Assembly: GCF_013373795.3 (NCBI RefSeq)
Contig: NZ_CP088022.1
Coordinates: 2,542,001 to 2,606,000 of the forward strand
DNA from: Bradyrhizobium quebecense
GTDB lineage: Bacteria; Pseudomonadota; Alphaproteobacteria; Rhizobiales; Xanthobacteraceae
Length of the DNA: 64,000 nucleotides
Direction: 5' to 3'
The notes beneath the pieces were generated by a model. The model saw nothing but the letters and a program-made list of their open reading frames with translations, was not told the origin of the DNA and made no database searches. Below, piece by piece: positions 26,029 to 35,366 of the stretch; the stretch's first letter is position 1; each line of letters starts with the position of its first letter. The translations under genes and the position numbers were made by a program.

Positions 26029-27714
26029 TCAGCGGCCGGCCACCGGCGCAGCAACGTCGGTCGTCTCCGCGGTGCTCTCGCGATCGGCCGCGGTCTCGCC
26101 GGCGGCGTCGAGCACGGGATAGGCGACCGAGCAGATGTGCGAATGGATGCGGCGAAGGTCGCGCAACACGTCGAGATGCAGCGAGGTGGTCTCGATGGTC
26201 TCGGGCCGGCCTTCGCGCAGGCGCTCCAGATGGCGCTCGACGGCGGCAAGCTCGGCCGCGCGCAGCGCCGCCTTCTCGGTGAGCAGCTTGCGCGCCTCGG
26301 CGGCATCGCCCGACATGAACACGCCGAACGCGAGCCGCAGCGAGTCGATCGTGCGCTTGTGGAACGCCGACAATTCCTCGGCGCCTTCGGCCGAGAATTG
26401 GAGGCGATGCTTGATCTTCTTGGTCGCGAGCTCGCTCAGATTCTTGTCGATGATGTCGCCGATATGCTCGAGATTGATCGCGAATGCGACGATCTCCATA
26501 GCGCGCTGACCTTCGCGCTCGTCCAGGCTGCCGCGGGTAAGCTTCGTGACGTAAAGCTTGATCGCCTCGTTCAGCCGGTCGACGGTGTTGTCCATCTTCG
26601 ACACCTGGTCGACCATTGCGCGATCGTTGGTCAGCATCGCCGTCATCACCTTGCGCAACATGGCCTCGGTGTGGTCGCCCATATGCAGCACCTCGCGCGC
26701 GGCATCGGCCAGCGCGAGTGACGGCGTCTCCAGCGCGCTCTCGTCGAGATAGCGTGGCCGTGACGGATCGGTCTCCTGCGCCCGCTTGGGCAACAGGCGC
26801 TCGAGCAGACGCGCCATCTGGTCGAGCACGCCGATGAACAGCAGCGCGGTTGCAATGTTGAAGGCAATGTGGAACAGCGCGGTCGCCTTGGCGAGATCGG
26901 GCTGCCAGGCGTAAATATGCTCGGTGATCGGGCGCAGGAACGGCGCCACCAGCAGGATGCCGACGATACGGTTGACGAGGTTGCCGACCGGCAGCCGGTA
27001 GCTCGCCGGATTGTCGCGCCGCGCCCCCTCCATCAACGGATTGACGGCGCTGCCGAGGTTGGCGCCGAGCACAAGCGCGAACGCGGCATAGGGCGAGATG
27101 AACTGGGAGTAGGCCAGCGACATCACCAGCAGCACGCTGGCGACGCTGGAATGGACCAGCCAGGTCACGACCGCGCCGATCAGGATGCAGAGCACGGGAT
27201 CGCCGGTGATCGCGTTCAGGAATACGCGCACGCCCGGGGCATTCTCGGCCGGCGCCATCGTATCGAGCAGGATATGCAGCGCGAGCAGCATCAAGCCGAG
27301 GCCGATCGAGACGCGGCCGAGATCCTTGATCCGGGAGCGCGGCCCGCTGCGGAATGCGACGAGGCCGACAATGAACAGCACCGGCGCCACGGCGGCGACG
27401 TTGAACGACAGCACCTGCACGATCAGCGTGGTGCCGATATTGGCGCCGAGCATGATCGCAAGCGCCGGCACCAGGCTGACGATCTCCTCGGCGGCGAAGG
27501 AACTGGTGATCAGGGCGGTTGCGGTCGAGCTCTGGAGCAGGGCAGTCAGGCCAAGGCCGGCGCCAAGCGCGGTGAAGCGGTTTTTCAGCGCCCGGGCCAG
27601 CAACAGCCGCAAATCGGGCCCGAAGGCCCGCAGAATCCCGCTGTGGACCATATGCAGGCCCCACAGCAGGAGCGCGACGCCCCCCATCAGATCAAGCAGA
27701 ACAAGACTTCCCAT
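26029..27714 (-). CDS. Na/Pi cotransporter family protein with C-terminal PhoU-like domain
   Basis: About 561 residues from the ATG at 27714 (another ATG at 27735 adds seven). The membrane half (1-320) has two inverted Na/Pi repeats: LGLTALLQSSTATALITSSF and VTWLVHSSVASVLLVMSLAY each carry the QSST / HSSV signature. The second half (about 340-540) is helical like PhoU (DHTEAMLRKVMTAML, INLEHIGDIIDKNL). This YjbB-type protein moves phosphate with sodium. Its stop abuts that of the LAB_N gene, so the two converge. Confidence 0.88.
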   Translation of the reverse strand: MGSLVLLDLMGGVALLLWGLHMVHSGILRAFGPDLRLLLARALKNRFTALGAGLGLTALLQSSTATALITSSFAAEEIVSLVPALAIMLGANIGTTLIVQVLSFNVAAVAPVLFIVGLVAFRSGPRSRIKDLGRVSIGLGLMLLALHILLDTMAPAENAPGVRVFLNAITGDPVLCILIGAVVTWLVHSSVASVLLVMSLAYSQFISPYAAFALVLGANLGSAVNPLMEGARRDNPASYRLPVGNLVNRIVGILLVAPFLRPITEHIYAWQPDLAKATALFHIAFNIATALLFIGVLDQMARLLERLLPKRAQETDPSRPRYLDESALETPSLALADAAREVLHMGDHTEAMLRKVMTAMLTNDRAMVDQVSKMDNTVDRLNEAIKLYVTKLTRGSLDEREGQRAMEIVAFAINLEHIGDIIDKNLSELATKKIKHRLQFSAEGAEELSAFHKRTIDSLRLAFGVFMSGDAAEARKLLTEKAALRAAELAAVERHLERLREGRPETIETTSLHLDVLRDLRRIHSHICSVAYPVLDAAGETAADRESTAETTDVAAPVAGR

Positions 27715-28004
27715 ACTTCCTGGATATCCCGGCAAATTCGAGTCGAAGGGGTCACGCTATCGCCAAATGACCTGGGATCACCCCCTTTTTGTTCCCGTTG
27801 GAACCGGCTTGTCGGAAGAGCCGGTAACGAGCGCGGCCGCCAAATGAGGCACTGAGGCCACTGGAGCCGGTAAACGAATCTCGAACATGACCGCTCAATT
27901 GCGATTGGTTCCGCTAGGCAGTTTCCAATCTTTCCCCGTTATGACGGTGGGAACGAGAAGCTGTCCAGCCGAGAAGCTATCCAGAAAAGGGCTTGGGGAT
28001 CAGG

Positions 28005-28250
28005 ATGTTTGTCAATCGCCGCAAGAGCGAACGCCGTGAGTGCCGGAGCGTCGCCAAAATTCAGTTGGGCACAGGGTCGTTGCCACGCGACTGCATGATC
28101 ACCGATATCTCGGCCGGCGGCGTCAAGGTGATCGCTGAATATCTGGAGATTCCGCCGGAATTCACCATCATCCTGTCGAGCGGCAGTCCGCGTCAGTGCC
28201 GCCTGGCCTGGCGGATCGGGCACGAATTCGGCGCCCAGTTCGTCGACTGA
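28005..28250 (+). CDS. PilZ-domain protein
   Basis: An 81-residue single-domain protein. FVNRRKSERRECR near the start carries the arginines of the RxxxR motif and DISAGGVKV (about 38-46) the (D/N)xSxxG motif, which together bind cyclic di-GMP. GGGGATCAGG precedes the ATG. It stands alone just before the Tad genes and could link c-di-GMP to pilus or motility output; that link is inference. Confidence 0.8.
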   Translation: MFVNRRKSERRECRSVAKIQLGTGSLPRDCMITDISAGGVKVIAEYLEIPPEFTIILSSGSPRQCRLAWRIGHEFGAQFVD

Positions 28251-28389
28251 TCCAGCCGCCAGGCTGGCGGTTCGCGTCGTGTCCGGCACCGCTTCTGGGC
28301 CGGATGACGGCGAGATGATGGCATCCTTAACCGGAACTTAGGGTTAAGCTGTGAGCATCCCGGAACCTTCGCTGTTCCGAGTCTCCTTG

Positions 28390-29214
28390 ATGTCTGACAA
28401 ACTGCCCCGACCTTCAGGCCGCATGCACCGTCTCGCCGGCTCGGCATCTGCCGCGCTCCTGCTGATCGGGCTGTCCGCCTGTCAGACCTCAGGTCCGTCC
28501 GACATCACTGGGTCATTGGGCGATACGGCGGAATCCACGCCGGCCCCAGCCGACCCGCGGCGCGACATCGCGACCTATCACGAGCGCGTCCGCGCGAACC
28601 CCAAGGACACCGACTCCGCGCTGAAATACGCCCGGGCGCTGCGTGCCACCGGCCAGCGGGCGCAGGCGGTCGCGGTCATGGAGCAGGCGGTGCTGGCGCA
28701 GCCCAGCAACAAGGCGCTGCTCGCCGGCTACGGACGGGCGCTCGCCGACAACGGCAATTTCCAGCAGGCATTCGACGTGCTCGGGCGCGCCCACACCCCG
28801 GAAGACCCGGACTGGCGCATCCTGTCGGCGCAGGGTGCCGTGCTCGATCAGCTCGAGCGCCACGACGAGGCCCGCCAATATTACGCGAGCGCCCTGAAGA
28901 TCGTGCCTGACGATCCATCGGTGCTCTCCAATCTCGGCCTGTCCTATCTGCTGTCGAAAGATCTGCCGAAGGCCGAGGAAACGCTGCGCCGGGCCCGGGA
29001 TCGCGCGCCCGACGACATGCGGGTGCGCACCAATCTCGCCGTCGTGGTCGGCCTGCAGGGCCGCCAGGCCGAGGCTGAGACCATCATGAAGGCCGATCTG
29101 CCGCCCGATCAGGGATCAGCCAATGTCACCGCGCTGAAGCGGCTGTTGACGCGCAGGGATGCGAGCCGCAGCGATGCGGACAAGATCCCGGTCGCGGCCA
29201 GCCGCCGAGACTAG
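28390..29214 (+). CDS. tadD: TadD-like tetratricopeptide lipoprotein
   Basis: A 274-residue protein with a lipoprotein signal: a hydrophobic core and LSAC near residue 31. Behind a Pro/Ala-rich linker come several TPR units (ALKYARALRATGQRAQAVAV; NLGLSYLLSKDLPKAEETL). TadD proteins assist outer-membrane assembly of the Flp/Tad pilus secretin. The gene converges on cpaE, which supports the assignment. Start at 28390; a GTG at 28351 is an alternative. Confidence 0.8.
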   Translation: MSDKLPRPSGRMHRLAGSASAALLLIGLSACQTSGPSDITGSLGDTAESTPAPADPRRDIATYHERVRANPKDTDSALKYARALRATGQRAQAVAVMEQAVLAQPSNKALLAGYGRALADNGNFQQAFDVLGRAHTPEDPDWRILSAQGAVLDQLERHDEARQYYASALKIVPDDPSVLSNLGLSYLLSKDLPKAEETLRRARDRAPDDMRVRTNLAVVVGLQGRQAEAETIMKADLPPDQGSANVTALKRLLTRRDASRSDADKIPVAASRRD

Positions 29215-29241
29215 AGCGTTTTCACGCGAAAGTCCGGAAGG

Positions 29242-30510
29242 CTAGCCGGCGGCGCGGCGTCCATCGCTTCGACGCGATTGCAGCTTCCTGAGGATCGGCG
29301 ACAGGAACGACTCGCGCGTCTCGGCGAGATCGGGGCGGCCGGTCAGGCGTTGCGCGATCTGCAGGAAGGTTTTTGTGGTGCGGTGACGCGCGGAGACTTC
29401 CGCGATCATCTGACCGTTGTTGGCGGCTTCACCGAACAACCTGCAATCGAACGGGATGGTCGCGATCGGCTGGCTCTCGATCGTCTTGGCGAAGTCCTTG
29501 ACCTCGATCTCGGGGCGCTTCGACATGCCGACCTGGTTCAGGCAATAGAGCGGCGGGCGGTCGTTCGGACGTGCGGTCCGCAACAGGTTCATCATGTTCT
29601 TGGTGTTGCGCATGTTGGCGAGGTCTGGCTCGGCGACGATCAGGATATCGTCGGCGCCGACCAGCACGCGTTTGGTCCAGGCGGTCCATTGATGGGGAAC
29701 GTCGAGCACGATGCAGGACGTGGTCATGCGCATCGTATCGAAGATGGCATCGAATGCTTCGGCGCCGAAATCGTAGACCTGGTCGAGCGTGGCCGGTGCC
29801 GCCAGCAGGCTCAGGTGATCGCCGCATTTTGCCAGCAGGCGCTCCATGAAAGCACTATCCGGGCGCTCGGGCGAGAACACGGCGTTGGCGATACCCTGTG
29901 TCGGATCCTGGTTGTAATCGAGGCCCGCGGTACCGAAGGCGAGGTCGAGATCGACCACGACCGAATCCAGCCCGAGGTCGCGCGCGATGGTCCAGGCGAT
30001 ATTGTGAGCAATGGTCGAGGCGCCGACCCCGCCCTTGGCGCCCGCGACCGCGATCAGACGGCCCACAGAGACTGCCTCCGAGGAGGAGAACAGGCCGCAG
30101 ATCGAGCGCACGACGTCGAGCACCTTGACCGGCCCGATGACGTAGTCGTTGACGCCGCGCCGGACCAATTCGCGATATGGTGCAGTCTCGCCGGGCGTGC
30201 CGAGCACGACGACGCGGGTGCCGGGATCGCAGACCGTGGCGAGTTCGTCGAGACCGGCAAGCAAATCAATGTCCGGCTCGGTCTCCAGCATGATGACGTT
30301 GGGCGTCGGCGCCTTGTGATAGGCGTCGATGGCGGCAGCGATGCCGCCCATATGGACGGAGAGGTGGGCCTTGGCGAGCCGGCGGTCTTCGGCGGCGGCG
30401 CGCGCCGTCGTGGCGGTCGCGACGCTGGCGCAGAACGCCTGCACGGAAATCCGTGGCGCCGGCGCGATGTGGTCGTTGACGTGCTGTGGCTCGTCTTGTT
30501 GTTCGGTCAT
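29242..30510 (-). CDS. cpaE: CpaE/TadZ pilus localisation ATPase
   Basis: A 422-residue protein with a receiver-like N-terminal domain (about 20-140, with VIMLETEPDIDLLAGLDEL) and a ParA/MinD-type ATPase whose deviant Walker A is AKGGVGAST (158-166). VVVDLDLAFGTAGLD follows as Walker A'. CpaE places the Tad pilus machinery at the pole. The start overlaps the cpaD stop by four bases. The cpaF gene that normally follows is missing here. Confidence 0.9.
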   Translation of the reverse strand: MTEQQDEPQHVNDHIAPAPRISVQAFCASVATATTARAAAEDRRLAKAHLSVHMGGIAAAIDAYHKAPTPNVIMLETEPDIDLLAGLDELATVCDPGTRVVVLGTPGETAPYRELVRRGVNDYVIGPVKVLDVVRSICGLFSSSEAVSVGRLIAVAGAKGGVGASTIAHNIAWTIARDLGLDSVVVDLDLAFGTAGLDYNQDPTQGIANAVFSPERPDSAFMERLLAKCGDHLSLLAAPATLDQVYDFGAEAFDAIFDTMRMTTSCIVLDVPHQWTAWTKRVLVGADDILIVAEPDLANMRNTKNMMNLLRTARPNDRPPLYCLNQVGMSKRPEIEVKDFAKTIESQPIATIPFDCRLFGEAANNGQMIAEVSARHRTTKTFLQIAQRLTGRPDLAETRESFLSPILRKLQSRRSDGRRAAG

Positions 30511-31250
30511 TTCCCGGCGTCGCTCAGCTTGGCTCTATCGGCTTCAGGGTAGGTGGTCGCGGTCGACTCACCCTTGCCGTACTTCTGGAACGCGACCGAC
30601 CGGCGCGGCGTGTAGGCTGCGGTTTCGGTCCGCGGCTGCACGAGGTCGGACGGATTGGCGACCATCGCAGCCAAATTGCTCTGCGTGGCGCAGCCGAAAT
30701 TGTCCCACTGCTTGTTCTCGTTGTAACTGGGATTGTAGATCGACGGACCAAGGTCGGCCGGCCACACGCCGCAGGGCCCGGCGACCGCGGCCATCTTCGG
30801 ATAGCTGATGCGAATGGTCGGTAGCGCGCGCGGATCGTCGACGCGATAGGAACGCCGCGTGATCGCGTGGGCGGGCACGCCCATCGACGCCAGCATGCCG
30901 CGGATCTCCTGGTACACCGCCTGCGCCGAGCGCGCATTCGTGGTACCGGCCGGGACGTCGATTGCGATTGCGCCGGTGCCTTCGCGGCGCCAGGTGCGAG
31001 CCAGTCCCATGACGTCGTCGCGTTGCGTTTCGGTGAGATTGCCGCGGGCGCGGCCCACGAACACGACGATTGACTGCTCGCCCTCGGTGACGGCGATCGG
31101 ATGCCGCTGCCGGTAGTCGTCGGGCACCGTGCCGGTCGTAATATTATCGCCGGTCAGATTGCAGCCGCCAAGCGCGATCGCGGTGGCGAGAAGGGCGCCG
31201 GACAGCGACAGCATCCTCGCATGACCGGCTCGTGTTTTGCGTGTCATCAT
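30507..31250 (-). CDS. cpaD: CpaD pilus assembly lipoprotein
   Basis: A 247-residue protein. Start ATG at 31250 has GGGGGATGCC before it; a signal with ALGGC gives a lipidated cysteine near residue 26. The CpaD family pattern is present: PDDYRQRHPIAV, later GPCGVWPADLG and FGCATQSNLAAMVANPSDL. CpaD helps the CpaC secretin reach the outer membrane. It lies 24 bases after cpaC and overlaps cpaE. Confidence 0.92.
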   Translation of the reverse strand: MMTRKTRAGHARMLSLSGALLATAIALGGCNLTGDNITTGTVPDDYRQRHPIAVTEGEQSIVVFVGRARGNLTETQRDDVMGLARTWRREGTGAIAIDVPAGTTNARSAQAVYQEIRGMLASMGVPAHAITRRSYRVDDPRALPTIRISYPKMAAVAGPCGVWPADLGPSIYNPSYNENKQWDNFGCATQSNLAAMVANPSDLVQPRTETAAYTPRRSVAFQKYGKGESTATTYPEADRAKLSDAGK

Positions 31251-31274
31251 GGCATCCCCCATCCCTTCAGCGCG

Positions 31275-32741
31275 TCAGTCGATGATGAAGCCGAAATTGA
31301 CCGGCGTGGCGCCGATCGGCTCGGCACGGGCGGCAACGCCGTAGATGCGATTGACGCGCGCCAGCAGCGCCGACTGCGCGTCGGAGGCCGGGGCGAACCC
31401 GTCATCGGGACGCGACAATTCCTTCTGCGCAACGGCGCGCACAACATAGGGCGTCACGATGACCATGAGCTCGGTCTCGTTGTTGACGAAGTCCTGGCTC
31501 CTGAACAGCTGTCCGAGCACCGGGATCTGATCGACACCGGGCATTCCGTTGATGGCCTGCTTGGTCTGTTCCTGGATCAATCCCGCCATCGCGATCGAGC
31601 CGCCGGAGGGCACTTCCAGCGTGGTGTCGGCGCGGCGGGTCTTGATCGAGGGAATGGTCGTGCCGCCCTGGCCGCCGGTCAACGCGTTGTCCATCGAGAC
31701 TTCGGAAACCTCGGTCATCACCTTCAGGCTGATGCGCCCCTCGGACAGCACCACCGGGGTGAAGTTGAGCGAGATGCCGAACTTCTTGAAGCTGACGGTC
31801 TGGACGCAATTCCCGATCGTGCCTGTCGACGAGGTCTGACAGGTGACGCCGGTCGGAATGGGAAACTCGCCGCCTGACACGAAGGTCGCGGACTCGCCGG
31901 AGATCGCCGTAAGGTTGGGCTCGGCCAGCGTCTTCACCACGCCCGCGCTCTCCATCGCGCGCAGCGTCGCGGTGACAGTCGGCACGCCGAGCTTGTTCAG
32001 GGCCGCGCCGGTCAGCACGTTGTTGGCGAGCGGTCCGTTGTTGGCGGTGAAGGCGTTGGTGTTGTTGAAGACGACCGCAGCGGTACCATAGTTCATGTTG
32101 GCACTGAGATCGACGCCGAGCTGCTTGACGACGTCCCGGCGCACTTCGGCGACGGTGACCTTCAGCATCACCTGGTCGCGGCCGCGCACCACGATGGAGT
32201 TGACGACCTCGTCGGCGCCGCCGACCAGCTTGGCTGCGATGTCGCCGGCCTGCTGGGCCTCGACCGGGCTTGCCACCGTGCCGGTCAGCACCACGCTCTC
32301 ACCGACGCCCTCGATCTGGACGCCCGGCAGCATCTGCTTCAGCGCGGCACGCATGCCGTTGAGATCACGCTTGATCGCGATGTCGTAGGAGGCGACCTGG
32401 TTGCCGTCGGCGTCGAAGAACACCACGTTGGTCTGGCCGACCGCCGCGCCGATGATATAGGCGCGCTGCGCCGAGCGGATCACGGCGTTGGCGATCTTGG
32501 GATCGGCGACCAGGACGTCCTTGGCTTCGCGCGGCAGGTCGACCACCACCGACTTGCCGACGCCGAGCGAGACGAAGCGCGTCTTGGCGGCGATGCTGCT
32601 CGTCACCGCGACGTCCGCGTTCTTGTCGGGATCGGTCGCGCTGGCGAGGGCAGGGATCAGCATCAGGGCGGTGACCGCCGAGAATGACAGCGAGCGGACC
32701 AGTGTGGCCCGCGTTGCCAGTTGTTTTGCACCAATTGTCAT
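31275..32741 (-). CDS. cpaC: CpaC type II/IV secretin of the Tad pilus
   Basis: A 488-residue outer-membrane channel protein. Start ATG at 32741 is preceded by GGGGGCTTCGAT; the signal peptide ends near PALASA. A BON/N-domain region (about 60-200, LGVGKSVVVDLPREAKDVLV) leads to the secretin core with VPTVTATLRAMESAGVVKTL, EPNLTAISGESATFVSGGEFPIP and VPVLGQLFRSQDF. Thirteen bases separate it from cpaB. Confidence 0.95.
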   Translation of the reverse strand: MTIGAKQLATRATLVRSLSFSAVTALMLIPALASATDPDKNADVAVTSSIAAKTRFVSLGVGKSVVVDLPREAKDVLVADPKIANAVIRSAQRAYIIGAAVGQTNVVFFDADGNQVASYDIAIKRDLNGMRAALKQMLPGVQIEGVGESVVLTGTVASPVEAQQAGDIAAKLVGGADEVVNSIVVRGRDQVMLKVTVAEVRRDVVKQLGVDLSANMNYGTAAVVFNNTNAFTANNGPLANNVLTGAALNKLGVPTVTATLRAMESAGVVKTLAEPNLTAISGESATFVSGGEFPIPTGVTCQTSSTGTIGNCVQTVSFKKFGISLNFTPVVLSEGRISLKVMTEVSEVSMDNALTGGQGGTTIPSIKTRRADTTLEVPSGGSIAMAGLIQEQTKQAINGMPGVDQIPVLGQLFRSQDFVNNETELMVIVTPYVVRAVAQKELSRPDDGFAPASDAQSALLARVNRIYGVAARAEPIGATPVNFGFIID

Positions 32742-32754
32742 ATCGAAGCCCCCA

Positions 32755-33558
32755 TCACTTCTGTGTCGTCTGAGAGCTCGGGATGCCGAAACGCACCACC
32801 CGGATGCTCTCGCCCCGCTTCGGGGCATGGTCTGTGGTCTCGTCGGTCTTCTCGTTGACGTCGGCGATGCTGCGCAGCGCCAGCGCCAGCGTGCCGCTCT
32901 GCCGTGCCCGCGCGAGCGTCTCGGCCTGTTCGGGCTTGAGCTCGAGGGTCACGGTCTTGCCTATGAGGGAGTTGTTGCCGTCCTTCTCTTTCGGCGCCTG
33001 GTCGATCGCCAGCACGCGGACGTTGGACAGCAAGATTTCGGTGGTGACGATGTCGCGGCTGCCCTGTTGCTGATCGGGATTCTTGTCGCGTCGCGACAGG
33101 ATCACGTCGACGCGGTCGTTGGGCAGGATGAAGCCGCCGGCGCCGGTCTCCGGCGAGATTTCCGTGGAGATCGCGCGCATGCCGGTGGGCAGGATCGCGG
33201 CCATGAAGCCGCTGCCATTGGCCTTGACCAGTTTCTGCTCGCGGATCGGCTCGCCGACGATGAAGGGAGCGCGTGCGATCGAGCCGATGACGTCGTTCAT
33301 GGCGTCGGCATTGGTGTCGTGGCGGATGAACGCGCTGCTCGCGGTTTCGGCCGGCCAGCGCTGCCATTGCACGTCTTCAGGCTTGACCGACTGACCGAGC
33401 CCGATGTCGGACTTCGCCACCAGCACCTCGACGGTAGGCAGCTGTACCACTGGCGGCGCGACCGGCGCCGGTTTGCGATCGCCAACGCTCGCGAGATACA
33501 TGGCCGCGAGGCCTGCGACGCCGGCGATGCCGAGGACCACGATGCGTGCCGTCTTCAT
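32755..33558 (-). CDS. cpaB: CpaB pilus assembly protein
   Basis: A 267-residue protein with an N-terminal membrane helix (residues 5-25) and a SAF domain (about 43-110, VLVAKSDIGLGQSVKPEDV) followed by the RcpC-like part (FILPNDRVDVIL). First gene of the leftward cpaBCDE operon. No pilin or prepilin peptidase gene precedes it; the 282 bases upstream hold no gene. Confidence 0.92.
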   Translation of the reverse strand: MKTARIVVLGIAGVAGLAAMYLASVGDRKPAPVAPPVVQLPTVEVLVAKSDIGLGQSVKPEDVQWQRWPAETASSAFIRHDTNADAMNDVIGSIARAPFIVGEPIREQKLVKANGSGFMAAILPTGMRAISTEISPETGAGGFILPNDRVDVILSRRDKNPDQQQGSRDIVTTEILLSNVRVLAIDQAPKEKDGNNSLIGKTVTLELKPEQAETLARARQSGTLALALRSIADVNEKTDETTDHAPKRGESIRVVRFGIPSSQTTQK

Positions 33559-33840
33559 GCGATTGTCTGAATGCCCTTAACGCAGGGCAGTCACGTCCTT
33601 GCGGCACTGACAGCCCTTCCCGGGAGCATCATTACGGCCGCAAAAGTATAAGGGAACTTGATGGAAGGTCCGGACAATTAAGGGATTGGTGGGGATGGTG
33701 AACGGCGAGTTATCGGCGCCGTCGCATCTCCGCAGAATCCCGGAGATCGTGCGTGCGCAACGCGTGCGACGTTGGTCGCAACGCGGCGTCTTGGCCGGTC
33801 GTGGTTAATGTCGCCTAACGCGCTAGCCGGCGTGGAAAGA

Positions 33841-35037
33841 TCAGAGCGCGGCCTTCAACGCGGCAAAACCGCGATCGAGATCGGCCTTGAGGTCGTCGAG
33901 ATTTTCGAGCCCGATATGCAGCCGCAGCGTCGGGCCACCCGGCGACCATTCGGTCGCGCTGCGATAGCCGCTGCAGTCGAACGGGATGGCGAGGCTTTCG
34001 AAGCCGCCCCAGGAAAAGCCCATGCCGAACAGCGTGAGCGCGTTGAGCATCGCGTCGACCGCGGTCTGCGGCACAGGCTTCAGCACGATGCTGAACAGGC
34101 CGGAGGCGCCGGTGAAGTCGCGCTTCCAGATCGCATGCCCGGGATCGGTCTCAAGGCCGGGGTGCAGCACACGAGCGACTTCGGGCCGCGCGCCAAGCCA
34201 CCGCGCGATCTCGAGCCCGGAGCGGTGGTGCTGCGCCAGCCGCACCGACAGCGTTCGGACCCCGCGCAGCGCGAGATAGACGTCGTCCGGGCCGGCGCAG
34301 ACGCCGAGCAGGCGGATCGCCTCCTGCACCAGCGGCCAGGCCTTTGCATTGGCCGAGATGGTGCCGAACATGATGTCGGAGTGGCCACCGATATACTTCG
34401 TGCCGGCCTGCATGCTGATGTCGACGCCCTGTTCGAGCGAGCGGTGATAGAGCGCTGTCGCCCAGGTGTTGTCGTCGATCATGATCGCGCCGCGGGCATG
34501 CGCCACGGCCGAGATCGCGCGGACGTCGGGCATCTCGAAGGATTGCGAACCGGGCGCCTCGACCAGCACCGCGCGGGTGTTCGGCTTGAACAACGTCTCG
34601 ATGCCGGCGCCGATCAGCGGATCGAAGTAGCTGGTCTCGATGCCGTAGCGCTTCAGCATGTTGTCACAGAAATTGCGGGTCGGCCGATAGGCGTTGTCGC
34701 ACACCAGCAGGTGATCGCCGGCCTTCAGCACGGCGAGCAGCGTGGTGCTGATCGCGGCGAGGCCCGACGGGGCGAGGCCGACGCCGGCGCATTGCGGGCC
34801 CTCCAGCGCCATCAGCACGTCCTGCAGCGCCCGCGTGGTCGGGCTGCCGTGGCGGCCATAGGTAAATTCGGCGCGATGGGCGTGGAGGTCCTCCGCGGTC
34901 GGATAGAGCACGGTCGAGCCGTGAAACACCGGCGGATTGACGAAGCCCTTCTGGGCCTTGGTGTCGCGGCCGGCCGTGACCAGGCGGGTCGCGGCGTCGT
35001 GCGGGCGGGAGGGCATGGAGCCGTCGGAGGAGGTCAT
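33841..35037 (-). CDS. metC: Cystathionine beta-lyase (PLP enzyme of trans-sulfuration)
   Basis: A 398-residue fold-type I PLP enzyme. Lys214 in SMQAGTKYIGGHSD binds the cofactor; YGRHGSPTTRALQ (60-72) provides Tyr and Arg contacts to the phosphate, and IDDNTWATALY (187-197) the Asp that binds the pyridine nitrogen. The YIGGHSDIMFG form and the WGGFESL motif favour cystathionine beta-lyase over gamma-synthase, making homocysteine for methionine. Start 35037 chosen over a long upstream frame. Confidence 0.88.
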   Translation of the reverse strand: MTSSDGSMPSRPHDAATRLVTAGRDTKAQKGFVNPPVFHGSTVLYPTAEDLHAHRAEFTYGRHGSPTTRALQDVLMALEGPQCAGVGLAPSGLAAISTTLLAVLKAGDHLLVCDNAYRPTRNFCDNMLKRYGIETSYFDPLIGAGIETLFKPNTRAVLVEAPGSQSFEMPDVRAISAVAHARGAIMIDDNTWATALYHRSLEQGVDISMQAGTKYIGGHSDIMFGTISANAKAWPLVQEAIRLLGVCAGPDDVYLALRGVRTLSVRLAQHHRSGLEIARWLGARPEVARVLHPGLETDPGHAIWKRDFTGASGLFSIVLKPVPQTAVDAMLNALTLFGMGFSWGGFESLAIPFDCSGYRSATEWSPGGPTLRLHIGLENLDDLKADLDRGFAALKAAL

Positions 35038-35366
35038 GGTGTGCTGCCGTTGGATTTTAGACTTTTTGCCGCAGCCAGACCGCGTCGGGAAGACAGGGCC
35101 ACGCCGGGAGGTGTTACTAACAAGAGGTAGAAGACGTGCGTCAACCCCTTGACCCGGCTCGTCAGTCGCTATGTGATGCGCCGCAACTACCAGTCGCCGC
35201 ACGTTGAGGGGCCTGCCGCGACCTACGATCCGTTGCCTGGCCGGTTTGCACGTCAAACTGACTGTCAGATCAGCATCTTTTGCTGCAGGGGATCATTGGG
35301 ATGGCCCGTGAACGCGAGGCGATCACAAAGCAAAACGTCCAACGGACGACCCTGAAAGGCCTACCC
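35038..35366. other. Divergent intergenic region between metC and aapJ
   Basis: 329 bases with no gene. It must carry the promoters of both metC and the aap operon. I see no strong sigma-70 match; TTGACC near 35152 is a possible -35 but has no good -10 at the right distance. A small inverted repeat CTGACTGTCAG lies near 35260. Confidence 0.5.
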
